DNA of 64,000 nucleotides from VRUE01 sp033856195 (lineage in GTDB: Bacteria; Actinomycetota; Thermoleophilia; Solirubrobacterales; 70-9). The notes below the pieces were generated by a model, which did no database searches, was not told where the DNA came from, and saw only the letters and a program-made list of their open reading frames with translations. The translations under genes were made by a program, and so were the position numbers. The stretch lies in NCBI GenBank assembly GCA_033856195.1, contig JAWVFL010000016.1:29694-93693 (forward strand), in the 5' to 3' direction. Of the stretch, positions 34,037-42,411 are shown piece by piece (position 1 is the stretch's first letter; each line of letters opens with the position of its first letter).

Positions 34037-35017
34037 TCAGTCTCCCTGAAGATCGAGGCCGCGTGCGTGCAGGGTCTCGATCACTTCCTCGATCGACTTC
34101 TGGCCGAAGTTGGGGATCGCGTTCAGCTCCGAGCGCGTCTTGCGCACCAGGTCGCCGACCGTCTGCACCCCCGCCCGCTTCAGGCAGTTGTAAGAGCGAA
34201 CTCCCAGCTCCAGCTCCTCGATCAGGATCTCGTCGAGGCCGTTGCTGCTGGCGATGCCGTCGCCCGCGGGCCCCGGCAGCACATCGGTGGTGTGGGTCGG
34301 GACCGGTTCACGCGCGGTCAGCTCCTCGACCCGATCGGCGTCGGTGAAGATCGCCAGGCTCTTGATCAGGATCTCGGAGGCCTCGCGCAGCGCCGCGCCG
34401 GGCTCGATCGAGCCATCGGTCTCGAGGTCCAGGGTCAGTTTGTCGAAGTCGGTGCGCTGACCGACGCGGGCCGTCGCCACCGAGTAGGAGGCGCGACGGA
34501 TCGGCGAGAAGATCGAGTCGATCGGGATCACGCCGATCGGCTGCTCGTCGGACTTGTTCTCCTCCGCTGCGGAGTAGCCGCGGCCGCGGCCGATCGTCAG
34601 GTAGATCTCGAGCTTTGTTTTCTTCTCGAGCGTCGCGATCGGCGCATCGGGGTTGAGGATCTCGACGCCGGAGGGAAGGTCGATGTCCTTTGCCTTGACC
34701 TCGCCCGGGCCTGTGGCGACCAGCGGCGCCTCTACCTCGTCGGCGTCCGTGTGCATGCGGACGACGAGGTCCTTGAGATTGAGGACGATGTCGGTGACGT
34801 CCTCCTTGACGCCGGGCACAGTGGAGAACTCGTGCGCGACGCCCTCTATGCGGACGCTGGTGACGGCGGCGCCGCCCAGCGAAGAGAGCAGCACGCGACG
34901 GAGGCTGTTGCCGAAGGTGTAGCCAAAGCCCTTGTCGAGGGGCTCGATGGTGAAGGTACCGCGTCGATCGTCCACCTTCTCAGAGGTGATGCGAGGGACC
35001 TGGAAATCAGTGGTCAT
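34037..35017 (-). CDS. rpoA: RNA polymerase subunit alpha
   Basis: A 326-residue alpha subunit with a complete N-terminal assembly domain (YTFGNSLRRVLLSSLGGAA) and C-terminal DNA-binding domain (LELGVRSYNCLKRAGVQTVGDL, shortened: RSYNCLKRAGVQTVGDL). Lies between rpsD and rplQ as usual. Confidence 0.98.
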   Translation of the reverse strand: MTTDFQVPRITSEKVDDRRGTFTIEPLDKGFGYTFGNSLRRVLLSSLGGAAVTSVRIEGVAHEFSTVPGVKEDVTDIVLNLKDLVVRMHTDADEVEAPLVATGPGEVKAKDIDLPSGVEILNPDAPIATLEKKTKLEIYLTIGRGRGYSAAEENKSDEQPIGVIPIDSIFSPIRRASYSVATARVGQRTDFDKLTLDLETDGSIEPGAALREASEILIKSLAIFTDADRVEELTAREPVPTHTTDVLPGPAGDGIASSNGLDEILIEELELGVRSYNCLKRAGVQTVGDLVRKTRSELNAIPNFGQKSIEEVIETLHARGLDLQGD

Positions 35018-35056
35018 TTGTTCCTTGCGTATGCGTGTTCAGAAACGTGGGTCCGG

Positions 35057-35677
35057 TTACTTGGAGTACAGCTCGACGATCAGCTGCTCCTGCACCGGTG
35101 CCGAGATCTCCGCGCGCTCTGGGTAGCGCAGGACCTTGGCCGTGAGGGAGTCGTGGTCGGCCTGCAACCAGGCCGGCACGGTGGAGACGAGCTCCGTTGC
35201 CTTGCGAATCGTGTCGCTTGCGGCCGAGTTCGACTTGATCGAGATCACGTCCTCGGGACGCACTTGGTAGGAGGGAATGTCGACGCGGCGGCCGTTGATC
35301 AGCCAGTGGCGGTGCCGGATCAGCTGGCGAGCCTGGCGCCGCGAGGCGGCGAAACCGAGGCGAACCAGCACGTTGTCGAAACGCGACTCGAGCAGGCGCA
35401 GCAGGTTCTCGCCGGTGACGCCATCCTGGCGCGAGGCCTTGTCGTAGTAGGCGCGGAACTGTTTCTCGAGCACCTGGTAGTAGCGACGCGTCTTCTGCTT
35501 CTCGCGCAGCTGCACCCGGTACTCGGACTGGCGCATGCGGCCGCGGCCGTGCTCGCCCGGCGGGTAGGAGCGGCGCTCGACCCCGCACTTGTCGGTGAAG
35601 CAGCGCTCGCCCTTGAGGAAGAGCTTCTGGCCCTCACGACGGCACTGCTTGCATTGCGGCGCGGTATCGCGGGCCAT
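35057..35677 (-). CDS. rpsD: 30S ribosomal protein uS4
   Basis: A 206-residue primary rRNA-binding protein. It is the zinc-type form with four N-terminal cysteines (CKQC, then C and C within the next 20 residues), and has the S4 domain (RRQARQLIRHRHWLINGRRV). Its ATG overlaps the rpsK stop by 1 base. Confidence 0.97.
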   Translation of the reverse strand: MARDTAPQCKQCRREGQKLFLKGERCFTDKCGVERRSYPPGEHGRGRMRQSEYRVQLREKQKTRRYYQVLEKQFRAYYDKASRQDGVTGENLLRLLESRFDNVLVRLGFAASRRQARQLIRHRHWLINGRRVDIPSYQVRPEDVISIKSNSAASDTIRKATELVSTVPAWLQADHDSLTAKVLRYPERAEISAPVQEQLIVELYSK

Positions 35678-36078
35678 TAGACGCGCCTCCGCTTCTTCGG
35701 GCGGCAGCCGTTGTGGGCCTGAGGAGAGACGTCCTTGACGGTGGTGACGTCAAGGCCGGCCGCTTGCAGCGAACGGATTGCGGTCTCGCGACCGGAGCCG
35801 GCTCCCTTGGCGAATACCTCGACCTTCTCGAGGCCGTGTTCCATCCCCTTCTTGGCGGCGGCGTCCGCCGTCACCTGAGCGGCGAACGGCGTCGACTTGC
35901 GCGAGCCTTTGAACCCGGCGGAGCCGGCCGACTCCCAGGCGATCACGTTGCCCTCGGTGTCGGTCAGGGTGACGATCGTGTTGTTGAACGAAGTCTTGAT
36001 GTGCGCCTGTCCGTAGGTGACGTTCTTCTTGACGCGGCGGCGGGAGCGCCCTTTGGCGGGTTTTTTAGCGGCGGCCAT
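35677..36078 (-). CDS. rpsK: 30S ribosomal protein uS11
   Basis: A 133-residue protein with the conserved blocks AHIKTSFNNTIVTLTD and PHNGCRPKKRRRV (read here as QAHNGCRPKKRRRV). It forms part of the platform and mRNA exit region. Normal length; 9 bases after rpsM. Confidence 0.97.
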   Translation of the reverse strand: MAAAKKPAKGRSRRRVKKNVTYGQAHIKTSFNNTIVTLTDTEGNVIAWESAGSAGFKGSRKSTPFAAQVTADAAAKKGMEHGLEKVEVFAKGAGSGRETAIRSLQAAGLDVTTVKDVSPQAHNGCRPKKRRRV

Positions 36079-36087
36079 CTGCTCTAC

Positions 36088-36471
36088 CTATTTCGCCGTC
36101 GGCGCCTTGCGCTTGCCGGCGACGCTCATCCGGCGCGGACCCTTGCGGCCGCGTGCGTTGGTCTTGGTCCGCTGACCGCGGACGGGCAGCCCCCGGCGGT
36201 GGCGCAAGCCGCGGTAAGCGCCGATCTCCATCAGACGTTTGACGTCCTGAGAGCGCTCGCGGCGCAGATCGCCCTCGACCTCGCGCTGATCGACGGCATC
36301 GCGAAGACGAATGACCTCGTCCTCGGTCAGGTCTTTGACCATCGTGTTGGGGTCCACCTTGGCTTCCTCGAGGATCTTCTGCGCGGTCGAGCGCCCGATC
36401 CCGAAGATGTAGGTGAGTCCGATTTCGACGCGCTTGCCGACCGGAACGTTGACTCCTGCGATACGTGCCAT
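36088..36471 (-). CDS. rpsM: 30S ribosomal protein uS13
   Basis: A 127-residue head protein with the N-terminal MARIAGVNVP block, the helix-two-turn-helix GRSTAQKILEEA and the basic tail VRGQRTKTNARGRKGPRR. Follows rpmJ by 13 bases. Confidence 0.97.
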   Translation of the reverse strand: MARIAGVNVPVGKRVEIGLTYIFGIGRSTAQKILEEAKVDPNTMVKDLTEDEVIRLRDAVDQREVEGDLRRERSQDVKRLMEIGAYRGLRHRRGLPVRGQRTKTNARGRKGPRRMSVAGKRKAPTAK

Positions 36472-36484
36472 GCGCTACTCGCCC

Positions 36485-36598
36485 CTAGCCCTGACGCTGC
36501 TTGTGCCGGGGGTTTTGACAGATCACCAAGACCGCGCCGTTGCGGCGGATGATCTTGCACTTTTCGCACATCGGCTTTACGGAAGCTCTGACCTTCAT
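36485..36598 (-). CDS. rpmJ: 50S ribosomal protein bL36 (zinc-binding form)
   Basis: A 37-residue protein, MKVRASVKPMCEKCK... The zinc ligands Cys11, Cys14, Cys27 and His32 are all present. It begins the rpsM-rpsK-rpsD-rpoA-rplQ group here, because infA, normally just upstream, is absent. The 620 bases upstream to map hold only two palindromic elements; no IF-1 motif occurs there. Confidence 0.95.
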   Translation of the reverse strand: MKVRASVKPMCEKCKIIRRNGAVLVICQNPRHKQRQG

Positions 36599-36724
36599 CG
36601 CTCCGGTCTTCGTATCGACTACAGGACTCCCACACGCCCCAGGAGTTGGACGGCAGGCACAAACTTCAGCCCTATGGGCCGACCGAGAAAGATAGCAGGG
36701 GGACCGCTTCGAGGCGTGCGTGAG

Positions 36725-36876
36725 GGAGAGGGCGGGAGGGGTCTCGGGGGAATTGATGTCGCACGCGCGCTTTGCGCGCTTAGCGACTGAGATTGAGTGC
36801 GGCTATCGCCGCACATTCATCGGATTGCATTTCCGCCGCTTCGCGACATTCCCCCGAGACCCCTCCCGCCCTCTCC
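36725..36876 (+). repeat. Palindromic element, family A, copy 3
   Basis: Perfect 29-bp arms (36725-36753 and 36848-36876) with their own sequence. The core starts GAATTGATGTCGCACGC, has stems GCGCGC/GCGCGC and GTGCGGC/GCCGCAC, then GGATTGCATTTCCGCCGC and CGCGACATTC. Plus-strand orientation; lies 127 bases upstream of rpmJ. Confidence 0.9.
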
Positions 36877-37047
36877 TAGCCCCAGCGCCGAATTCACCCA
36901 AGCTCTGTCCCTCCGTCGGGTCTCTCCGAAGCTCGAATTGACTCCGGCCCGCTTGAGGAAGCTTCAGGCGAGTACGCGTATTGGCGCTTCAGACCGCAGT
37001 CGGCTCGGTTTCGAAGCTCGGGAACTACGCAGCTACACTTGCGCTTT

Positions 37048-37201
37048 GGAGGGTGCCGGTGTGCCTCTCCGGGAATGTCGCGAAGCGGCGGAAATGCAAT
37101 CCGGTTCCAGCGCGGCGATAGCCGCGCTCCTCATTCGGAGCTAAGCGCACGCGAAGCGTGCGCGTGCGACATCAATTCCCGGAGAGGCGCGCCGGCCCTC
37201 C
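37048..37201 (-). repeat. Palindromic element, family A, copy 4
   Basis: Arms 37048-37076 and 37175-37201 pair except for a 2-base bulge and two positions that would be G-U wobble in a plus-strand transcript. Read on the minus strand the core matches copies 2 and 3 (GAATTGATGTCGCACGC ... CGCGACATTC). It faces copy 3 tail-to-tail, 171 bases away, and ends 18 bases from the map stop. Confidence 0.88.
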
Positions 37202-37219
37202 ACCCCTCGGACGAGGGAG

Positions 37220-37978
37220 CTACTCCTCTTCGTGCCAGGGCGTAAGGATTCTCGGCCCGTCAGCGGTTACGGCGACCGTGAACTCGAAATGGGCTGCAAG
37301 CGAGCCGTCCTGGGAGTAGACGGCCCAGCCGTCCTCGCCCATCCGCACCAGCGCGCCGCCGGCGTTGACCATCGGCTCGATCGCCAGCACCGTGCCCTCC
37401 TCGAGGACGGGGCCCTTGCCCGGCGTGCCGAAGTTGGGCACCTGCGGATCCTCGTGCATCTCGCGGCCGATCCCGTGGCCAACCAGGGTGCGGATGATCG
37501 ACAGCCCTTCGATCTCGACTGCTTTCTGGATCGCCGCCGAGACGTCGCCGAGCTTGTTGCCCGGCTGCATCTGCTCGACCCCGGCGAAGAGTGCTGCTTT
37601 GGTCACGTCGAGGAGCTTGCGCGCCTCCGGCTCGATCGCTCCGATCGGCAGGGTCATCGCCGCATCGGCAACCCAACCGTCCTTGATCACGCCGACGTCG
37701 AGCGAGAGCACGTCGCCGCGCTTGCACTCGTAGTGCCCCGGAATGCCGTGCACGACCATCGAGTTTGGCGAAGCGCAGATCGATGCCGGAAAGCCCCGGT
37801 AGCCCTTGAAAGCAGGCTCGGCGCCTTGCGAGCGGATCAGCTTCTCCGCCACCAGGTCCAGCTCCTTGGTCGTGACGCCCGGCCGGGCCTTGGCGGCAAG
37901 CATCTGCAGGCAACGAACGAGGACCTCGCCGGCGGCCGCCATCTTGTCGACCTGCTCGGGGGTCTTGGGGATGATCAT
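37220..37978 (-). CDS. map: Methionine aminopeptidase, type I
   Basis: A 252-residue enzyme removing the initiator methionine. The metal-ligand blocks LSLDVGVIKDGWVADAAMT, LVGHGIGREMHEDPQVPN (shortened: GHGIGREMHEDP) and the LAIEPM region are intact. The ATG at 37978 is preferred; a GTG at 37987 is in frame. Lies after adk, as in the standard spc operon. Confidence 0.96.
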   Translation of the reverse strand: MIIPKTPEQVDKMAAAGEVLVRCLQMLAAKARPGVTTKELDLVAEKLIRSQGAEPAFKGYRGFPASICASPNSMVVHGIPGHYECKRGDVLSLDVGVIKDGWVADAAMTLPIGAIEPEARKLLDVTKAALFAGVEQMQPGNKLGDVSAAIQKAVEIEGLSIIRTLVGHGIGREMHEDPQVPNFGTPGKGPVLEEGTVLAIEPMVNAGGALVRMGEDGWAVYSQDGSLAAHFEFTVAVTADGPRILTPWHEEE

Positions 37979-38017
37979 CTTGTACACGCTAGTGCCCTCT
38001 CTCGCGACACCGCACGG

Positions 38018-38698
38018 CTAAATGGCCTCGTCGGCCTCGAGGCGAAGCGTCGCCAGGGTGCGCTGGATCTCATCGGCCACGGCATCGGGTGGCGCCGCGC
38101 CGTCGATCTGGCGCAGCAGACTCTGGCTGTCGTAGTGCTCGACCAGCGGCGCCGTCTTCTCGTGGTACTGCTCGAGCCGGTGGCGAATCACCTCCGGCTT
38201 GTCGTCGTCGCGGACGATCAGCTCGCTGCCGTCGACGTCGCAGACTCCCTCCTGCCGGGGCGGGTTGAACTCGACGTGGAAGACGTGACCGTTCTCGACG
38301 CAGGTGCGGCGGCCGCCGAGCCGGCGCACGACCTCCTCGTCGCTGACGTCGATCAGCAGCACCGCCGTCAACTCGCGGCCCAGCTCCTCCAGCTTTGCCG
38401 CCAGCGCCTCGGCCTGCGGCGCCGTACGGGGAAAGCCGTCGAGGATGAAGCCGTCGACGGCCTCGGTGGAATCGATCCGCTCGCCGATCATGCCGACGAT
38501 CACGTCATCGGGGACGAGGTCGCCGCGGTCCATGTAGTCCTTGGCGGCACGGCCCAGCTCGGTTCCTTCGCGCACCGCGGCACGCAGGATGTCGCCGGTC
38601 GCGTAGTAGGGCAGCTCCAGGTCGTCCTGCAGCCGCTCGCCCTGCGTCCCCTTCCCCGACCCAGGCGGGCCGAGCAGGACTAGGTTCAGCTCCGACAT
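38018..38698 (-). CDS. adk: Adenylate kinase
   Basis: A 226-residue long-form adenylate kinase balancing AMP/ADP/ATP. P-loop GPPGSGKGTQ at residues 10-19, DGFPRT motif, and an extended lid (RRLGGRRTCVENGHVFHVEF region) with two cysteines. Between secY and map. Confidence 0.97.
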   Translation of the reverse strand: MSELNLVLLGPPGSGKGTQGERLQDDLELPYYATGDILRAAVREGTELGRAAKDYMDRGDLVPDDVIVGMIGERIDSTEAVDGFILDGFPRTAPQAEALAAKLEELGRELTAVLLIDVSDEEVVRRLGGRRTCVENGHVFHVEFNPPRQEGVCDVDGSELIVRDDDKPEVIRHRLEQYHEKTAPLVEHYDSQSLLRQIDGAAPPDAVADEIQRTLATLRLEADEAI

Positions 38699-38708
38699 CG
38701 GCCGCGGC

Positions 38709-39980
38709 CTATTTGAGGAAACCCTCGTAGTTGCGCATCATCAGCTGCGCCTCGAGCTGCTTCACCGTTTCCAGCGCGACGCCGATCACGATCAGGATCG
38801 AGGTGCCGCCGAAGGCGAAGTTGGCCGCCGTCTGGTTGATCAGGATCGTCGGCAGCGCCGCTACAGCGCCGAGGTAGAGGGCGCCGGGGAAGGTGAGGCG
38901 AGAGAGGATGCGGTCGAGGTACTCGGCCGTGGGCCGCCCCGGGCGCACGCCCGGGATGAAGCCGCCGTACTTCTTCAAGTTGTCGGCCTGGTCGACCGGA
39001 TTGAAGGTGACGGCCGTATAGAAGTAGGTGAAGATGACGATGAAGAAGACCTCGCCAGCCACGTAGGCCCAGCTGTTGGGGCTGAAGAAAGCGGCGAAAT
39101 CGAGCGCGGCCGGCGTGTTGAGGAGCTGGCCGATCGTCGGCGGGAAGGCCATGATCGAGGCGGCGAAGATGACCGGGATCACACCGGCCATGTTGACCCG
39201 CAGCGGCAGGTAGGTGGAGCCGCCCGAGGTCATTTTGCGCCCGACGACGCGTTTCGCGTACTGGACCGGGATGCGGCGCTGGCCCTCTTGGACGAAGACG
39301 ATCGCGACGATCACGGCGAGCGCGATGAAGGGCATCATCACGACGAAGACCTGGTCGGGGCTTTCCCACCAGGACTGCAGTCCCTGGGGCAGGCCAGAGA
39401 CGATCGAGGCAAAGATCATCAGCGAGATGCCGTTGCCGATACCGCGCTGCGTGATCAGCTCGCCGAGCCACATCAGCAGCGTGCAGCCCGCGGTCAGCGA
39501 GATCACGATCAGCAGCACCTTGGGGCCGCCGAGGCTGCCGAGGAAGTTGTTGCCGCCCTGTTCGCCGAAGGAGCGGAAGAGGAAGACGTAGCCGAATGAC
39601 TGCGCGAAGGCCAGGCCAACGGTGAGGTAGCGCGTGTACTGGGTGATCTTCTGCTGGCCAACCTCGCCTTCTTTCTGCAGCTTCTCCAGCGCCGGCACGA
39701 CCACCGTCAGCAGCTGCAGGATGATCGAGGCCGTGATGTAGGGCATGATCCCCAGGGCGAAGAGCGAGAGCCGCGAGAGACTCCCCCCCGAGAAGGTGTT
39801 GAGGAAGTTGAGGATGCCGCCGCCAGCGAAGTTGTTCTGCAGTTCCTTTACCGCATTGAGGTCGACGCCGGGCGCTGGGATGTAGGCGCCGAGCCGGTAC
39901 AGCAGCAGCATCGCCGCGGTGAAGGCGAGCTTCTTGCGAATGTCGGCGACGCTAAAGGCGTTCGCAATGGTCCGGAGCAT
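38709..39980 (-). CDS. secY: Protein translocase subunit SecY
   Basis: A 423-residue channel protein with ten predicted membrane helices. Typical blocks are present: FSGGSLSRLSLFALGIMPYI and the cytoplasmic loop FVQEGQRRIPVQYAKR. The start overlaps the rplO stop by 1 base. Confidence 0.97.
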   Translation of the reverse strand: MLRTIANAFSVADIRKKLAFTAAMLLLYRLGAYIPAPGVDLNAVKELQNNFAGGGILNFLNTFSGGSLSRLSLFALGIMPYITASIILQLLTVVVPALEKLQKEGEVGQQKITQYTRYLTVGLAFAQSFGYVFLFRSFGEQGGNNFLGSLGGPKVLLIVISLTAGCTLLMWLGELITQRGIGNGISLMIFASIVSGLPQGLQSWWESPDQVFVVMMPFIALAVIVAIVFVQEGQRRIPVQYAKRVVGRKMTSGGSTYLPLRVNMAGVIPVIFAASIMAFPPTIGQLLNTPAALDFAAFFSPNSWAYVAGEVFFIVIFTYFYTAVTFNPVDQADNLKKYGGFIPGVRPGRPTAEYLDRILSRLTFPGALYLGAVAALPTILINQTAANFAFGGTSILIVIGVALETVKQLEAQLMMRNYEGFLK

Positions 39981-40477
39981 TAGGGCTCCAGAGTGTGGCA
40001 GGAACCGCCGGCCGCTTCTATCTTCTCCTTGGCGGCCGCGCTGAAGCCATGTGCTTTGACCGTCAGCTTCTTTGAGATCTCGCCGCGGGCGAGGATCTTG
40101 ACCGGGTCGGAGCGCTTGGCGAGCCCCTTCTCCTTGAGCGTCTCGGGCGTCACCTCGGCGTCGGCGTCGAAGCGCTCCTCGAGGTCGGCGAGATTGACCG
40201 GCTGCGACTTTGTCCTGAAGTTCTCGAACGGCATCGACTTCTTCATGTGCGGACCGCGAAGCTTTCGCATCCGCATGTGAATCGGGTTCTGACCGCCTTC
40301 GTAACCGGGCTTGCGTTTGCTGCCCGAACGCGATCCGGCGCCCTTGTGCCCCCTGCCGGAGGTCTTGCCCAGGCCCGAACCCTCGCCACGCCCCAACCGC
40401 TTGCGCGGCCTGCGCGACCCAGGCTTCGGCCTCAGGTTGTGAAGCCCAATCTCTTCCGAGCGCTCTTTGTCAGCCAT
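39980..40477 (-). CDS. rplO: 50S ribosomal protein uL15
   Basis: A 165-residue protein with the Gly/Lys/Arg-rich N-terminal tail (KRLGRGEGSGLGKTSGRGHKG, shortened: GRGEGSGLGKTSGRGHKG). The start overlaps the rpmD stop (ATGGCTGA). Confidence 0.96.
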   Translation of the reverse strand: MADKERSEEIGLHNLRPKPGSRRPRKRLGRGEGSGLGKTSGRGHKGAGSRSGSKRKPGYEGGQNPIHMRMRKLRGPHMKKSMPFENFRTKSQPVNLADLEERFDADAEVTPETLKEKGLAKRSDPVKILARGEISKKLTVKAHGFSAAAKEKIEAAGGSCHTLEP

Positions 40478-40649
40478 CGTCGACCTCGACCAAATGAGAG
40501 ACGACCCGAAGCTGTCCTTTCAACTGCGGAGAATCCTTCCGCTCCACAGCCTTGCCGATCCCCCTTAGCCCAAGCGCCTTCAAAGTCGCTTTCTGAGTCG
40601 GATTGGACCCCGCGGTAGACCGAACCTGCTTGATCTTCAACGCAGTCAC
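40470..40649 (-). CDS. rpmD: 50S ribosomal protein uL30
   Basis: A 59-residue protein reading VTALKIKQVRSTAGSNPTQK at its start, the uL30 pattern (KIKQVRS...GS...Q..TLKALGL). The GTG start overlaps the rpsE stop (GTGA) and the stop overlaps the rplO ATG. Between rpsE and rplO as expected. Confidence 0.92.
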   Translation of the reverse strand: MTALKIKQVRSTAGSNPTQKATLKALGLRGIGKAVERKDSPQLKGQLRVVSHLVEVDDG

Positions 40650-41491
40650 GATTTCTCACCCTCCTCAGAGGGAGCAGTGGCAGTCGAAGCCTCCTCAGCT
40701 TTCGCCTCGGCGGCGGGCTCCGCCTCAGCCGCGGCGGGCTCCTCAGCTTTGGGCTCCGCAGCGGTGGCTGTCTCGGCCTGCTCAGCTGCCGGAGCTTCAG
40801 CGGGTTTGGCGGCCGCCTCGTCCTTGGGAGCCTCAGACGCCTCGCCTGCGGGTGGCGTGGCGGTGGGCTTCTCGCCCGCGGCTTGCGAGGACGAGGAGTC
40901 CTCTGCCACGACAGGACCCGCAGCCGAGCCGTTTGAAGTCTCAGCCGAAGCCCCGTTGCTCTTCTGAACCCCAAGAACCTGAGAGACCGTCAACCCCCGC
41001 AGCTCAGCAACCTCCTCAGGCCGACGCAGACGAATGAGCCCGTCCATAGTCGCCTTCACCAAGTTGATCGGGTTCTGCGTCCCAATGCTCTTCGTCAGAA
41101 CGTCCTTGACGCCACCGAGCTCGAGCACCGCCCGCACGCCGCCACCGGCGATCACGCCGGTACCGGGGCTGGCCGGGCGAAGCACTACGTGGCCGGCGCC
41201 GAAGCGACCGATGATCTTGTGGGTGATCGTCTGGCCGTATTTGGGGATGCGGATCAAGTCCTTGCGGGCGTTCTCGACGCCCTTCTGGATCGCCAGCGGT
41301 ACCTCGCGGGCCTTGCCGTAGCCGATCCCGACCACGCCCTCTTCGTCGCCGACGGCGACGAGGGCCGTGAAGGAGAAGCGCCGGCCGCCCTTGACCACCT
41401 TGGCGACGCGGTTGATCTCGATCACGCGCTCCTGCAGGTCGAGCCCGCGCGGGCTCACCGTCTCGACGTTGGTTGTGTCCATTCCCTTCAT
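40646..41491 (-). CDS. rpsE: 30S ribosomal protein uS5 with long acidic C-terminal tail
   Basis: Residues 1 to about 175 are a normal uS5 (GGRRFSFTALVAVGDEEGVVGIGYGKA and the GTGVIAGGGVRAVLELGGVKD region, shortened here). Some 105 further residues form an Ala/Glu/Pro-rich tail not found in standard uS5. Inside the tail lies the shared peptide DSSSSQAAGEKPTATPPA, encoded by an 83-bp repeat also present in rplE and rpsQ. The tail is probably disordered and external. Confidence 0.95.
   Translation of the reverse strand: MKGMDTTNVETVSPRGLDLQERVIEINRVAKVVKGGRRFSFTALVAVGDEEGVVGIGYGKAREVPLAIQKGVENARKDLIRIPKYGQTITHKIIGRFGAGHVVLRPASPGTGVIAGGGVRAVLELGGVKDVLTKSIGTQNPINLVKATMDGLIRLRRPEEVAELRGLTVSQVLGVQKSNGASAETSNGSAAGPVVAEDSSSSQAAGEKPTATPPAGEASEAPKDEAAAKPAEAPAAEQAETATAAEPKAEEPAAAEAEPAAEAKAEEASTATAPSEEGEKS
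40839..40921 (-). repeat. 83-bp in-frame repeat, copy in rpsE
   Basis: Differs from the rpsQ copy at 4 of 83 positions and from the rplE copy at 6. Same strand, same reading frame; encodes GPVVAEDSSSSQAAGEKP and a following TATPPAGEA. Confidence 0.92.
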
Positions 41492-41520
41492 AGCGAGCGG
41501 TCCAAGGTAGCGAACTAGCG

Positions 41521-41874
41521 CTAGAAGACCAGGCCCCCCTCTCGCGCTCCTTCGGCGAGTGCCTTGACCCGGCCGTGGTACTGGTAACCGCCGCGATCGA
41601 AGACGCAGGTCCCTACTCCGGCCGCCTTGGCGCGCTCGGCCAGCAGCTCGCCGGCGCGCTTGGCCTGCTCGCCGGCGGAGAGCTTGCGCAGCCCCGGCTC
41701 GACCCAGTTGACGGCGGCGACCGTGTGGCCCTTGCCGTCGTCGATCAGCTGGGCGAAGACGCCGCGGTTGGAGCGGTAGACCGACAGGCGCGGACGCTCC
41801 GTCGTGCCGGTCACACGAGCGCGAACACGGCGACGCCGACGCAGGCGGGCCTGCCTCTTGGTGACGACCGTCAT
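41521..41874 (-). CDS. rplR: 50S ribosomal protein uL18
   Basis: A 117-residue 5S-rRNA-binding protein. Blocks RPRLSVYRSNRGVFAQLIDD and FDRGGYQYHGRVKALAEGAREGGL (shortened: GGYQYHGRVKALAEGARE) are typical. The ATG overlaps the rplF stop by 4 bases. Confidence 0.97.
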   Translation of the reverse strand: MTVVTKRQARLRRRRRVRARVTGTTERPRLSVYRSNRGVFAQLIDDGKGHTVAAVNWVEPGLRKLSAGEQAKRAGELLAERAKAAGVGTCVFDRGGYQYHGRVKALAEGAREGGLVF

Positions 41875-42404
41875 GCGCGCTTACCCACCTTGCGCATCAC
41901 GTGCTCGCCGCGATAGCGGATGCCCTTGCCCTTGTAAGGCTCGGGGGGCCGGCGCTTGCGGATATCCGCGGCGACCTGGCCGACCAGCTGCTTGTCGATA
42001 CCGCGCACGACGATCTCGGTCGGCTGCGGGACCTCGAACTCGATCCCCTCGGGCGCCTCGACTGGGACGGGGTGCGAGTAGCCGAGCGCCAGCTCGAGGT
42101 TCTTGCCCTTCAGCTGGGCGCGGTAACCGACGCCCTGGATCTCGAGGCGCTTCTCGAAGCCGTCGGTGACGCCCTCGACCATGTTGGCGATCAGGCTGCG
42201 AGTGAGGCCGTGCAGGGCCCGGTGCTCGCCACGGTTGGTCGGACGCTCCACGGTCAGGACCCCGTCCGATTGCTCGACCTTCATGTCGGTCGAGAGAACC
42301 TGCGTCAGCTCTCCCTTGGGGCCCTTTACGGCGACGCGGCCAGGCGCGACCTCGACGCTGACGGCATCGGGCACGCTGATGGGCTTTCTTCCGATCCGGC
42401 TCAT
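41871..42404 (-). CDS. rplF: 50S ribosomal protein uL6
   Basis: A 177-residue protein with two repeated folds; starts MSRIGRKPISVPD and ends with the PPEPYKGKGIRYRGEHVMRK block (family signature PEPYKGKGIRY). Normal length. Confidence 0.97.
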   Translation of the reverse strand: MSRIGRKPISVPDAVSVEVAPGRVAVKGPKGELTQVLSTDMKVEQSDGVLTVERPTNRGEHRALHGLTRSLIANMVEGVTDGFEKRLEIQGVGYRAQLKGKNLELALGYSHPVPVEAPEGIEFEVPQPTEIVVRGIDKQLVGQVAADIRKRRPPEPYKGKGIRYRGEHVMRKVGKRA

Positions 42405-42411
42405 TAGCGGC

